Assembly: GCA_003152275.1 (NCBI GenBank)
Contig: PLZU01000091.1
Coordinates: 13,474-77,473 of the forward strand
Reading direction: 5' to 3'
Length of the DNA: 64,000 nucleotides
Source of the DNA: Actinomycetota bacterium
GTDB lineage: Bacteria > Actinomycetota > Thermoleophilia > Gaiellales > Gaiellaceae
The notes beneath the pieces were generated by a model. That model was not told where the DNA came from. It saw nothing but the letters and a program-made list of their open reading frames with translations, and made no database searches. The position numbers and the translations under genes were made by a program. This document shows, in pieces, positions 1 through 8,122 of the stretch (position 1 is its first letter; each line of letters starts with the position of its first letter).

Positions 1-147
1 ATCGCGCTCGGCCATCCGCTCGGGATGAGCGGCGCGCGTCTCGTCGTCTCGCTCCTGCACGAGCTGCGCCGCCGCGGCGGCCGCTACGGCCTCGCGACGC
101 TCTGCGTTGGCGTCGGCCAGGGGCAGGCTGCGTTGTTCGAACGGTAA
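1..147 (+). CDS. Thiolase (acetyl-CoA acetyltransferase), C-terminal fragment
   Basis: The gene is cut by the window edge; only the last 48 residues are present, in frame from base 1 to TAA at 145-147. The fragment begins [15 protein letters not shown] and ends [14 protein letters not shown]. These are the two conserved C-terminal thiolase blocks: the GHP histidine and the C-x-G-x-G cysteine that acts as general base in Claisen condensation or beta-ketoacyl-CoA cleavage. The usual block is CVGGGQG, so one glycine is replaced by valine here. With the downstream CoA-ester genes it fits aromatic or fatty-acid beta-oxidation; the exact substrate cannot be told from this fragment. Confidence 0.9.
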   Translation: MALGHPLGMSGARLVVSLLHELRRRGGRYGLATLCVGVGQGQAALFER

Positions 148-151
148 AAGC

Positions 152-180
152 GGTGTCAGACACCCGTAGGGTCTGACACC
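152..180. terminator. Palindrome between convergent genes; related to the GTGTCTGACACC repeat
   Basis: Perfect 10-base arms GGTGTCAGAC (152-161) and GTCTGACACC (171-180) flank a 9-base loop. It lies exactly between the stop of the thiolase (plus) and the stop of the next gene (minus), so it can serve as a two-way terminator. The core GTGTCTGACACC also occurs in the 37-base repeats at 45.1, 55.9 and 56.0 kb, so it is also a member of a dispersed palindromic family. Confidence 0.6.
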
Positions 181-184
181 AGAA

Positions 185-424
185 TCAGCCGACGGGTGGG
201 CGGATGTAGATGACGTTCTCGTGCTTCGTGGGCACGAAGGGCGCGCCGATCAGCATGATCAGCCGCTCGACGTGGCCGAAGAGCTCGCCGCCGTCGTCAT
301 CCGACTGCACTTCGATGCCGAGCTCGTCCTGCGGCTCCGCCTTGAGGCCGTTCTCGCGCAGGAGCTTGAGCAGCTTGTCCCGATCCGGGATCCGGGCCGA
401 CTTGACGTCGATCGTGCTCGACAT
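185..424 (-). CDS. Small conserved-looking protein, 79 aa, function unknown
   Basis: The start is chosen at the ATG at 422-424, preceded by GAGAGGAGCAAGGC, a good ribosome binding site. The longer open frame to 538 would overlap the start region of the divergent aldehyde dehydrogenase. The product is acidic and soluble, starting MSSTIDVKSARIPDRDK, and has no signal peptide, membrane segment or cysteine pair. It has a helical N-terminal half (DKLLKLLRENGL) and a strand-rich end (ENVIYIRPPVG). I do not recognise the family. It is divergent from the dehydrogenase and convergent with the thiolase. Confidence 0.65.
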   Translation of the reverse strand: MSSTIDVKSARIPDRDKLLKLLRENGLKAEPQDELGIEVQSDDDGGELFGHVERLIMLIGAPFVPTKHENVIYIRPPVG

Positions 425-555
425 GCCTTGCTCCTCTCGCTTCGCCTTCGGATCCGATACCTGCCCGTTCCGCGGCGGAGAGAAACGTCCTGCCCCAGCT
501 CGGATCCAGAGTGTGGCAGCCGCGGCCGGAGACTGCAATCGGTATTTTCCGGTTC

Positions 556-2028
556 ATGGCGGTCGCGACAGGCAACGAGTACGGCCTCTTCATCAACGGA
601 GAGAGCGTCGAGCCCGCCTCGGGCGAGCTCCGTGACCTCGTTGAGCCTGCGACCGGCGAGAAGATCGGCCGCTCCGCAATGGCCGGCGCGGCCGACATCG
701 ATCGCGCCGTCGAGGCCGCCCGTGCCGCCGTCGACGGACCGTGGGGCAGGACGCCGCCGACCGAGCGCTCCCGCCTTCTGCACGCGCTCGCCGACGCGAT
801 CCACGCAAACAGGAAAGAGCTGGCCGAGCTCGAGTCGCGCAACGTCGGCAAGGCGATCTCCTCGGTCAAGGCCGAGGTGGGTGGCGCCGTCGAGAACTTC
901 CGCTTCTTCGCGTCGGTGATTGGCTCGATCGCCGGCCGCTCGAACCCGGTCGGCGGCTCGCTGCTCACGTACTCGCTGAAAGAGCCCGTCGGTGTCGCTG
1001 CGCAGATCGTGCCGTGGAACTACCCGCTGCTCATGTCGGTGTGGAAGCTGTCACCCGCGCTCGCCGCAGGCTGCTCCGTCGTGTTGAAGCCGGATCCGCA
1101 GACGCCTCTCAGCGTCCTGGGCGTCGCCGAGCTCGCGACCGAGGTCGGCTTCCCTGCCGGCGCGATCAACATCGTCCCCGGCGACGGTCCCGGTGCCGGC
1201 GCGTATCTCGTCAAGCACCCCGGCGTCGACAAGGTCGCATTCACCGGCTCGACGAAGACGGGCGGCGAGATCATGCGACTTTGCTCGGAGCCGATCAAGC
1301 GGCTCACGCTCGAGCTCGGCGGCAAGAGCCCGAACCTCGTGTTCGCGGACGCATCGCTCGACGACGCGATCCCGAGCTCCGTGTGGTCGATCTACTACTC
1401 CGCAGGCCAGAGTTGCGAGGCGCGCTCACGCGTGCTCGTCGAGGCTTCGCTCTACGACGAGTTCGTGGCGCGCTTCGCCGACTACGCGAAGCAGATCCGC
1501 GTCGGCGACCCGCTCGACCCGGAGACGCAGATGGGCTCGCTCATCTCGATGGCACACCGCGACCGCGTGCACGGCTTCGTCAAGCGCGGCGTGAAGGAGG
1601 GCGCCGAGGTGGTCGCCGGCGGCGAGTTCGGCGACGGCAAAGGCGCGTTCTACCAGCCGACCGTGCTCGCGGGGGTCGACAACACGATGGAGGTGGCGCA
1701 GGAGGAGATCTTCGGCCCTGTCGTCACGGTAATCCCGTTCGAGGACGAGAAGGATGCGATCCGCATCGCAAACGACGTGCGCTACGGCCTTTTCGCAACC
1801 GTGTGGACGGGCGACCCTGCCCGCGGGCATCGGGTCGCGCGCGCAATCAAGGCCGGTATGGTCGGCATCAACATGCCGTTCACCGCGTTCCCCGGCATAC
1901 CGTTCGGCGGCTACAAGCAGTCCGGCTTCGGACGCGAGCTCTCGATCGAGACGCTCGATCTGTACCTCGAGACGAAAGGCGTGCTCGTCTCGACCAGTCC
2001 CAAGCCGTTCAACCCGTTCGGCCTCTAA
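556..2028 (+). CDS. NAD(P)-dependent aldehyde dehydrogenase family protein
   Basis: 490 residues, the usual length for the family. It oxidises an aldehyde to its carboxylic acid with NAD(P)+. Visible motifs are PWNYPLLMSVWK (cofactor domain), FTGSTKTGGEIM, the general base Glu253 in LELGGKSPN, the nucleophile Cys287 in SAGQSCEAR, and EEIFGPVVTV. The ATG at 556 was preferred over the in-frame ATG at 511 because the family begins about here (GLFINGESVEPASGE). It resembles betaine-aldehyde/phenylacetaldehyde-type enzymes. Given the paa genes nearby, phenylacetaldehyde oxidation is possible, but that is inference. Confidence 0.93.
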   Translation: MAVATGNEYGLFINGESVEPASGELRDLVEPATGEKIGRSAMAGAADIDRAVEAARAAVDGPWGRTPPTERSRLLHALADAIHANRKELAELESRNVGKAISSVKAEVGGAVENFRFFASVIGSIAGRSNPVGGSLLTYSLKEPVGVAAQIVPWNYPLLMSVWKLSPALAAGCSVVLKPDPQTPLSVLGVAELATEVGFPAGAINIVPGDGPGAGAYLVKHPGVDKVAFTGSTKTGGEIMRLCSEPIKRLTLELGGKSPNLVFADASLDDAIPSSVWSIYYSAGQSCEARSRVLVEASLYDEFVARFADYAKQIRVGDPLDPETQMGSLISMAHRDRVHGFVKRGVKEGAEVVAGGEFGDGKGAFYQPTVLAGVDNTMEVAQEEIFGPVVTVIPFEDEKDAIRIANDVRYGLFATVWTGDPARGHRVARAIKAGMVGINMPFTAFPGIPFGGYKQSGFGRELSIETLDLYLETKGVLVSTSPKPFNPFGL

Positions 2029-2081
2029 CGAAGACGCACCCGCGCATTCGGGGCGGGCTCGGCGCCCGCTCAACGAGTCTC

Positions 2082-2690
2082 GTGTTCGGCTTGTTCCTGT
2101 TCGGGCTCGCGATCGTCTTCATCCTCGAGTCGAAGCTCGGGCTCTCGCCCTGGGACGTGCTGAACCAGGGGATCGCGAAGCATTCGCCGCTCTCGTTCGG
2201 CATGGCAAACGTCGTCGTAGCGCTCATCGTGCTCTGCATCGCATGGTCGCTCGGCGGCAAGCCCGGCGTCGGCACGGTCGCGAACGCGCTGCTCGTCGGG
2301 TCGTTCATCCAACTCCTCACGGCCATCCACTTCCTCTCGCGGCTCGCCCACGACGGCTTGTCGGTACGGATCCCACTGCTCGTGGTCGGCATCGCTCTCA
2401 TCGGGCCCGCGACGGCGTTCTACATCGGCGCGGATTTCGGCGCGGGGCCGCGCGACACGCTCATGCTCGTCGGTGCACGGCGCACACGCTTCCGCATCGG
2501 GATCGTGCGTGGGACCCTCGAGCTGTGCGCGCTCGTGGCCGGCAGCCTGCTCGGCGGCACCTTCGGCGTCGGCACGGTTGCGTTCGCACTGCTCGTCGGG
2601 CCCATTGTCGAGGCGTCGTTCGATGTGCTTGCGCGCACTCCGCTCGCGGTTGGAACTTCGGACTCCGAACTAGTCCAAATCCGCACATGA
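2082..2690 (+). CDS. YczE/YyaS-like integral membrane protein
   Basis: A hydrophobic protein of about 200 residues with five or more membrane helices. It contains the hallmark KLGLSPWDVLNQG after the first helix, and a second internal repeat, ADFGAGPRDTLMLV, typical of the YczE/YyaS membrane family of unknown role. The frame is open upstream without an ATG. GTG at 2082 is the first standard start after the aldehyde dehydrogenase stop and falls just before the first helix, so a slightly longer N-terminus with a rare start is possible. It follows the dehydrogenase by about 50 bases and may be co-transcribed. Confidence 0.8.
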   Translation: MFGLFLFGLAIVFILESKLGLSPWDVLNQGIAKHSPLSFGMANVVVALIVLCIAWSLGGKPGVGTVANALLVGSFIQLLTAIHFLSRLAHDGLSVRIPLLVVGIALIGPATAFYIGADFGAGPRDTLMLVGARRTRFRIGIVRGTLELCALVAGSLLGGTFGVGTVAFALLVGPIVEASFDVLARTPLAVGTSDSELVQIRT

Positions 2691-2733
2691 TCGGCGTAAT
2701 GTCTGGGCCGTCCATCCAGGCAGGAGGAAAGGC

Positions 2734-4104
2734 ATGGCAACTTCGGCTCTCGACGGCCTTACGACGGCCGTGAAGGGGCGCGTGGTCGAGCGCGGCGATT
2801 CGGGTTATGACGACGCCCGAGCGCTCTTCAACGCGATGATCGACAAGCATCCGGCAGCGATTGCGTACTGCGTCGACGACGCGGACGTCGCGGCCGCGAT
2901 CCAGTTCGCGCGCAGGCGCGGGTTACGGCTTGCAGTGCGCTGCGGCGGACACAACGGTGCAGGGCTCGCGAGCGTCGACGACGGGCTCGTGATCGACCTG
3001 TCGTCGATGAACGCAGTCACGGTCGACCCGGGTGCGCGGATGGTGCGCGTGCAGGGCGGTGCGAGGTTCGGGGAGGTCGACCGCGCAACGCACGAGCACG
3101 GGTTCGCCGTCCCGGCCGGGATCATCTCGACCACCGGAGTCGGTGGCCTGACGCTCGGCGGCGGCGTCGGCCACCTTTCGCGTGGTGCCGGACTGACGAT
3201 CGACAATCTCGTCGCCGCCACGGTCGTCCTCGCTGACGGATCGATCGTTCAGACGGATCTCGAGCGCGACCCCGACCTTTTTTGGGCAATTCGCGGTGGC
3301 GGCGGCAACTTCGGCGTCGTCACGTCGTTCTCGTTCCGCGGACATCCAGTCACGAAGACGATGCAGGCGGGACCGGTGCTCTACGACATCGGCGACGCGG
3401 CTGAGCTCCTGCGCTGGTACCGCGACTTCCTGCCGGCACAACCGGAGGCGTTGACCGGCTTCTTCGCGTTCCTCTCGATTCCGCCCGGCCCGCCGTTCCC
3501 GGAGGAGCTGCATCTCCGCAAGGTCTGCGGCGTCGTCTGGTGCTACAACGGCGAGGACGACTCACCCGCGCTGCGCGAGGCACGCTCGTGGGGCACGCCG
3601 CTGCTCGACGGCATCGCACCCGTGCCGCTGCCCGACTGGAACTCCGCGTTCGACGCGGTTTATCCTGCGGGCGACCAGTGGTACTGGCGCGGCGAGTTCG
3701 TGAGCGAGATCCCGGACGACGCGATCGAACAGCACGTTGCATTCGGCGAGGCGATGCCGACCTGGAAGTGCACGATGCACCTGTATCCGATCGACGGTGC
3801 GCCGTCACGCGTCGGCAGCGACGAGACGGCGTGGGCGTACCGCGACGCGGTGTGGGCGCAGGTGATCGCCGGCGTCGACCCGGATCCGGCGAATGCGGGC
3901 GCGATCCGCGACTGGGCGGTGAGCTACTCCGATGCCGTGCGGCCGCACACGCTCGGCACCGGCTACGTGAACTTCCAGATGCAGGAGACCGGCGACAAGG
4001 TGCGCGCGATGTACGGCCCGAACTACGACCGGCTCGCGCAGATCAAGGGTCACTACGACCCGGACAACGCGTTCAGCGTCAACCAGAACATCGTTCCGGC
4101 CTAG
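2734..4104 (+). CDS. FAD-linked oxidoreductase of the berberine-bridge (BBE-like) type
   Basis: 456 residues; start ATG 2734 has a strong site, GGAGGAAAGGC. The PCMH-type FAD domain occupies roughly residues 30-200. RCGGHNGAG places His73 where BBE-like enzymes bind FAD covalently, and VGGLTLGGGVGHLSR follows. The cysteine of bicovalent members is not seen, so attachment would be single. The C-terminal BBE motif YDPDNAFSVNQNI near residue 445 is present. Such oxidases act on alcohols, sugars or phenolics; the substrate is unknown. The stop shares the tetranucleotide CTAG at 4101-4104 with the convergent gene. Confidence 0.92.
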   Translation: MATSALDGLTTAVKGRVVERGDSGYDDARALFNAMIDKHPAAIAYCVDDADVAAAIQFARRRGLRLAVRCGGHNGAGLASVDDGLVIDLSSMNAVTVDPGARMVRVQGGARFGEVDRATHEHGFAVPAGIISTTGVGGLTLGGGVGHLSRGAGLTIDNLVAATVVLADGSIVQTDLERDPDLFWAIRGGGGNFGVVTSFSFRGHPVTKTMQAGPVLYDIGDAAELLRWYRDFLPAQPEALTGFFAFLSIPPGPPFPEELHLRKVCGVVWCYNGEDDSPALREARSWGTPLLDGIAPVPLPDWNSAFDAVYPAGDQWYWRGEFVSEIPDDAIEQHVAFGEAMPTWKCTMHLYPIDGAPSRVGSDETAWAYRDAVWAQVIAGVDPDPANAGAIRDWAVSYSDAVRPHTLGTGYVNFQMQETGDKVRAMYGPNYDRLAQIKGHYDPDNAFSVNQNIVPA

Positions 4105-4958
4105 ACGTCGAGTGGAACAGTCGAGCGTCGGCGCCTAGCGGCGCCGGCGCTCGCACATACGACGAGACCGATCGCGAACCATGCGCGCGTGCGCAGATGC
4201 TCGTGCAGAAAGAGGACGCCGCTGGCCGCGGCGACCCCCGGCTCGAGCGACAGCACGACGCTGAAGACGTGCGACGGTAGACGCCGCAGCGCCTCGAGCT
4301 CGAGCGACCACGGCAGCGCCGACGACAGTAGGCCGACGCCGACCGCGGCGCCGACGAGCTGCGGGTCACGGAGGTGATGCCCGGCGGAGATGATCCCCCA
4401 CGGCGCCATGAGCAGCGCGCCGAGCGCCATCGCGGGCGCAAGTCCGGTTGCGCCCGTGAAGGCACGCCCGACCCGCACGCTGAGCAGAATGTAGAGCGCC
4501 CAGAAGAAGCCGGCGACGGCGGCGAGCACGATGCCGAGCGGCTTGACGGCCGTACCGCCGCCGTCTGCGAGCAGCGCAACGCCTGTCGCTGCGAGTCCGA
4601 CCCAGACGAGATCGACCGTTTTGCGCGAGCCGAGCACGGCCACCGCGAGCGGGCCGAGGAACTCGACGGTGACGACGACCCCGAGCGGCGCACGGTCGAG
4701 CGCCTCGTAGAAGGTGATGTTCATCGAGACGAGCACGACGCCGAGCGCGGCGACGAGCCGCAGATCGGCACGTGCGCGCCCGCGCAACTGCGGTCGTGCA
4801 ATCGCCCAGAGTGCCGCCGAGCCGAACAGCAGGCGCAGAAACACGACACCCGGCGGCCCGAGTTGCGGGAAGAGCGTCTTCGCGACCGCCGCACCGCCCT
4901 GCACCGAGCAGGCGGCCGCGAGTACGAGCCCCACCGCCGACGCGCGTCTCTCACGCAT
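4101..4958 (-). CDS. EamA/RhtA-like drug/metabolite transporter, 10 TM
   Basis: 285 residues with about ten hydrophobic helices in two EamA repeats (roughly residues 8-130 and 140-275). The layout resembles RhtA-type exporters, with VVTVEFLGPLAVAVLG in the first repeat and VFSVVLSLEPGVAAASG in the second. These inner-membrane carriers export amino acids or related metabolites. Its ATG directly abuts the stop codon of the upstream minus-strand transporter gene, so the two form an operon. Substrate unknown. Confidence 0.88.
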   Translation of the reverse strand: MRERRASAVGLVLAAACSVQGGAAVAKTLFPQLGPPGVVFLRLLFGSAALWAIARPQLRGRARADLRLVAALGVVLVSMNITFYEALDRAPLGVVVTVEFLGPLAVAVLGSRKTVDLVWVGLAATGVALLADGGGTAVKPLGIVLAAVAGFFWALYILLSVRVGRAFTGATGLAPAMALGALLMAPWGIISAGHHLRDPQLVGAAVGVGLLSSALPWSLELEALRRLPSHVFSVVLSLEPGVAAASGVLFLHEHLRTRAWFAIGLVVCASAGAARRRRSTVPLDV

Positions 4959-5405
4959 CTACTTTTTTAGCGACAAAGCCGCCCCGGCGCCGAGCAGCAC
5001 GATCCCGAGCACCCGAGGCCAGTGAAGCGGGATCTTCGTCGAGCCGAAAAGCCCGAAGCGGTCGATCGCCGCCCCCATCAGGAGCTGCCCTGCGATAAGG
5101 ATCCCGACAGTGGCGGCCACGCCGAGCCGCCCGCCGGCGTACGTGATCGTGAACACGATCAGCAGGCCGAGCAGGCCGCCCATCAGCATCCACCACGGGT
5201 GATCGAACGCATTGCGGTAGGCGGAGAAGCTCCGCCGGAAGGCGAGCAGCAACCCGACGGACACGACCGCCGTGAAAAGCGTCGCGAAGGCCACCGCGCC
5301 GACGATCGAGATCCGGTCGCCGAGCTGCGACATCATCGACACCTGCACCGCGCCCGCGAGACCCGCGAGCACGGACAGCAACACCGCTAACGCGCTTCCC
5401 GTCAC
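4959..5405 (-). CDS. DMT-superfamily transporter, YdcZ/DUF606 type
   Basis: 148 residues with five membrane helices, the size of the single-repeat DUF606 (YdcZ) family, which works as a homo- or heterodimer. Characteristic features are the N-terminal SVLAGLAGAVQVSMMSQLGD and the later VGILIAGQLLMGAAIDRFGLF. The start is GTG at 5403-5405; no ATG lies upstream in a plausible position. The stop TAG is immediately followed by the ATG of the next transporter. Two membrane carriers of one superfamily side by side suggest a shared export role. Confidence 0.85.
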   Translation of the reverse strand: MTGSALAVLLSVLAGLAGAVQVSMMSQLGDRISIVGAVAFATLFTAVVSVGLLLAFRRSFSAYRNAFDHPWWMLMGGLLGLLIVFTITYAGGRLGVAATVGILIAGQLLMGAAIDRFGLFGSTKIPLHWPRVLGIVLLGAGAALSLKK

Positions 5406-5471
5406 GATGGGAGACCATAGTGGGTCGGACCCTGGGGATAGTCTCCCTCGGCAAGCAACCGAAAGGAAGAG

Positions 5472-5753
5472 ATGCATCGTGTGATCGTCCTGTACGAGCA
5501 GGAGCCCGACGCCGATTCGTACGCCGAGCACGCCGAGGTGTGCAAGAACGTCCCTGGTTCGGTCTTCCGCCACGGCAAGGTGACGGGGGCGCCGATGGGC
5601 GAGCCCGCCCATGCGTACTACGCTGAGTGGGAGTTCGCTGACTCGGATGCGTTCAAGAGCGCGACTCGGAGCGAGGAGTTCATGGCGACCGGCAAGGATG
5701 CGCGCAAGCGCGGCTTCCCGCAGCCGAGCGTGGAGTTTGTCGAGCTTGGCTGA
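5472..5753 (+). CDS. EthD-domain (dimeric alpha/beta barrel) protein
   Basis: 93 residues, starting at ATG 5472 after AAGGAAGAG. The sequence begins MHRVIVLYEQEPDADSYAEH and carries AYYAEWEFADSDAF in the second half, matching EthD/ferredoxin-like dimeric alpha-beta barrel proteins of about 100 residues. Such proteins accompany aromatic and ether catabolic genes and sometimes act on quinone or lactone intermediates. The stop overlaps the start of the following enoyl-CoA hydratase, so the two are probably translationally coupled. Confidence 0.8.
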   Translation: MHRVIVLYEQEPDADSYAEHAEVCKNVPGSVFRHGKVTGAPMGEPAHAYYAEWEFADSDAFKSATRSEEFMATGKDARKRGFPQPSVEFVELG

Positions 5754-6558
5754 GCCCGACGCGCCGCTCCCGCTCGACCCCGCAGAGCTCGGCTTCGAGC
5801 GAATCCGGTACGAGAAGACCGGCTCCCGCGCCACGATCACGCTCAACCGGCCGGAGGTGCTGAACGCCTTCGACTTCAAGATGCTGCGGGAACTTGCGCG
5901 GGCGTGCGAGGACGCGAGCTGGGACGACGACATCCGCGTCGTCGTCATCACCGGCGAGGGTCGAGCGTTCTGCGTCGGCGCCGACCTGAAGAGCTGGGGC
6001 GCCGAACTCATCGACAACCCGCGCATGTACTGGAAGTGGTTCGGCGCGTTCAAGGACATGCACGATCGGCTGCGCGAGATCGGCAAGCCGACGGTTGCCC
6101 GCATCCAGGGCATCGCGGTCGGCGGCGGCAACGAGTTGCAGATGGGCTGCGATCTCGCGGTCATGGTCGACGATGCGTTCATCCGCCACGTCGGGCCGGA
6201 GCACGGCTCCGTTCCCGCCGGAGGCGCGACGCAGTGGCTGCCGATCATGGTCGGCGACCGCCGCGCCCGCGAGATTCTCATGCTGTGCGAGGAGATCCCG
6301 GCTGCGCTCGCGGCGGAGTGGGGGCTCGTCAACTATGTCGTGCCCCGCGCCGAGCTCGACGCGAAGGTCGACGAGGTCGTCGACAAGCTCGCCGCGAAGC
6401 TCCCGCAGACGATGCGCTACACGAAGCAACAGCTGAACTGGTGGCGCGACATCTCGTGGAACGAGACGATCGGCCATGCACGCGACTGGCTCTCGCTCTC
6501 GATGCTGAACGACGAGGCGAAAGGGGCGATCCAGGCATTCCTGGACAAGAAGAGCTAG
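5746..6558 (+). CDS. Enoyl-CoA hydratase/isomerase family protein
   Basis: 270 residues of crotonase fold. The start is taken as TTG 5746, which overlaps the EthD stop and follows GGAG; the first downstream ATG would remove the opening strand (RATITLNRPEVLNAF). The oxyanion-hole loops are GRAFCVGADLKSWG and QGIAVGGGNELQMGCDLAV, then HGSVPAGGATQWLP. The expected reaction is hydration or isomerisation of an enoyl-CoA in beta-oxidation or aromatic-ring catabolism. It is followed at once by a second paralogue. Confidence 0.9.
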   Translation: MAEPDAPLPLDPAELGFERIRYEKTGSRATITLNRPEVLNAFDFKMLRELARACEDASWDDDIRVVVITGEGRAFCVGADLKSWGAELIDNPRMYWKWFGAFKDMHDRLREIGKPTVARIQGIAVGGGNELQMGCDLAVMVDDAFIRHVGPEHGSVPAGGATQWLPIMVGDRRAREILMLCEEIPAALAAEWGLVNYVVPRAELDAKVDEVVDKLAAKLPQTMRYTKQQLNWWRDISWNETIGHARDWLSLSMLNDEAKGAIQAFLDKKS

Positions 6559-6590
6559 TCCTCGTCGAGCGCACTGCGCGGGTCGGCGTC

Positions 6591-7316
6591 GTGCTGATGA
6601 ACCGGCCGAAGCAGCTGAACGCGCTCTCGGGCGACCTGATGGGCGCTGTCGTCGGCGCGCTGCAGGAGCTCGATGCCGACCCGGAAATCCGGGCAATCGT
6701 GCTCGGCGGCGGCGAGCGCGCCTTCGCGGCGGGTGCCGACATCACCGAGCTCGCAGCAGGGACACCGGTCTCGCTCTACGAGAACCGGCGCATCGACGAG
6801 TGGGACAAGATCCGCGGCTTGCGCACGCCGGTCGTCGCAGCCGTCTCCGGCTTCTGCCTCGGTGGCGGCTGCGAGCTCGCGATGCTCTGCGACCTGATCG
6901 TCGCGTCCGAGACAGCGAAGTTTGGGCAGCCCGAAATCAACCTCGGCGTGCTCCCGGGCGCAGGTGGCACGCAGCGACTCACCCGCGCGGTCGGCAAGGC
7001 GATCGCGATGGACATGATCCTCACCGGCCGAATGATCGGCGCGCGCGAAGCGCTGGGGCTCGGTCTCGTCGCGCGTGTCGTCGCGAAGGAAGCGTGGCTC
7101 GACGAAGCGAAGCGCGTCGCCGGCGAGATCGCGGCGAAAGGGCCGATCGCGGTGAGACTCGCGAAGGAGGCCGTCGACCAGGCGTTCGAAGCGCCGCTCA
7201 GCGTCGGCGTCGAGTTCGAGCGGCGCGCGTTCTACCTCGCGCGCGCGTCCGAGGACGCGACCGAGGGCCTGACCGCGTTCGTCGAGAAACGTCCGCCGGA
7301 CTTCAAGGGCCGCTAG
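6591..7316 (+). CDS. Enoyl-CoA hydratase (PaaF/EchA-like); start uncertain
   Basis: Crotonase-fold protein with AFAAGADITELA, SGFCLGGGCELAMLCDL and INLGVLPGAGGTQRL. The last carries the second catalytic glutamate position of classical hydratases, so 2-enoyl-CoA hydration is likely. Homologous coding clearly begins earlier, near 6552 (ELVLVERTARVGVVLMNRP), but there is no ATG, GTG or TTG in that frame between the preceding stop and GTG 6591. The true start may be a rare codon such as ATT at 6537, or a base may be wrong here. The stop TAG shares a base with the next GTG start. Confidence 0.85.
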   Translation: MLMNRPKQLNALSGDLMGAVVGALQELDADPEIRAIVLGGGERAFAAGADITELAAGTPVSLYENRRIDEWDKIRGLRTPVVAAVSGFCLGGGCELAMLCDLIVASETAKFGQPEINLGVLPGAGGTQRLTRAVGKAIAMDMILTGRMIGAREALGLGLVARVVAKEAWLDEAKRVAGEIAAKGPIAVRLAKEAVDQAFEAPLSVGVEFERRAFYLARASEDATEGLTAFVEKRPPDFKGR

Positions 7317-8113
7317 TGCGGGTTCTTGTTCTGACGATTGCCGTGTTGTGCGCGAGCGTGCTCGCGGCGACCGCGCGCGCCGCGTCGCCGCCGAGTCTCT
7401 TCGACGGCGCAGGCGTCTTCGTCGACAACCCCGGGAACCTGCCGGGCCCGTGGGGTCTCGCGGCCACGCTCGAGGCGAATCACTTCACGTGGATCGCGTT
7501 CCACGTGAACAACGGTCTCGTCCAGTCCGACATTCCCTCCGATTGGCTCGACGTGTTTCGGGCTCACGGGATCGCGGTTGGAGGCTGGGGATACGAGGAC
7601 GGCCAGCCGTTGATCGAGGCGGTGCTCGCTCACCTCGCCGTGCAGCGCTATGGGCTCGAGTTCTACATCGCCGACGCCGAGGCACCGTACGAGCAGACGA
7701 AGAAGCTGCACGGCTGGAAGCGCTCGGAGGTGTTCGTCGACACGTTCCGCTCGCTCGAGCCGACGTTGCCCGCCGCGCTCACGACGTACGGCGCTGCGAC
7801 GGCGCCCTGGGTGCTGCCGATCGACTATGCGAGCTGGCGGAACGCCGGCTTCGACCTGCTCCCGCAGGCGTACTACAACCAGTTCCCGAAGCAGTATCGG
7901 CCCGACATGACGGTGGCGCACTCGCTGTGCGCCGGCTGGCCGCTCGACCGCGTGCATCCGGTGCTCGGCGTCTACCGCCATTACCCGGCTGAGAATTACG
8001 TCGCGCTCATGGCCGGCCTCGGCACGCGCGGGTTCTCTGTCTTCCTCGTCGACCAGGCGACGGCGGCGGACTACGCCGCGCTCGAGCCGCTCGCCGCCGC
8101 ATCGTCCGGGTAG
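7316..8113 (+). CDS. Secreted protein, possible TIM-barrel glycosidase-like
   Basis: 265 residues from GTG 7316, overlapping the upstream stop by one base. An N-terminal signal peptide, MRVLVLTIAVLCASVLA, likely ends after TARAA. The mature part has alternating strand/helix stretches such as FTWIAFHVNNGL, IAVGGWGYEDGQ and LEFYIADAEAPYEQ, then AALTTYGAAT. This resembles (beta/alpha)8 folds of the GH25 or DUF1906 type, with an acidic pair at the end of a strand. I cannot assign a family firmly. Its position inside a CoA-catabolism run gives no functional clue. Confidence 0.7.
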   Translation: MRVLVLTIAVLCASVLAATARAASPPSLFDGAGVFVDNPGNLPGPWGLAATLEANHFTWIAFHVNNGLVQSDIPSDWLDVFRAHGIAVGGWGYEDGQPLIEAVLAHLAVQRYGLEFYIADAEAPYEQTKKLHGWKRSEVFVDTFRSLEPTLPAALTTYGAATAPWVLPIDYASWRNAGFDLLPQAYYNQFPKQYRPDMTVAHSLCAGWPLDRVHPVLGVYRHYPAENYVALMAGLGTRGFSVFLVDQATAADYAALEPLAAASSG

Positions 8114-8122
8114 GGTCCGCGC

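Noticed and set aside
741-2081. Large arginine-rich frame upstream of the YczE-like protein
   Set aside because: It is a shadow of the aldehyde dehydrogenase in a GC-rich genome; only the part after 2028 has membrane-protein character.
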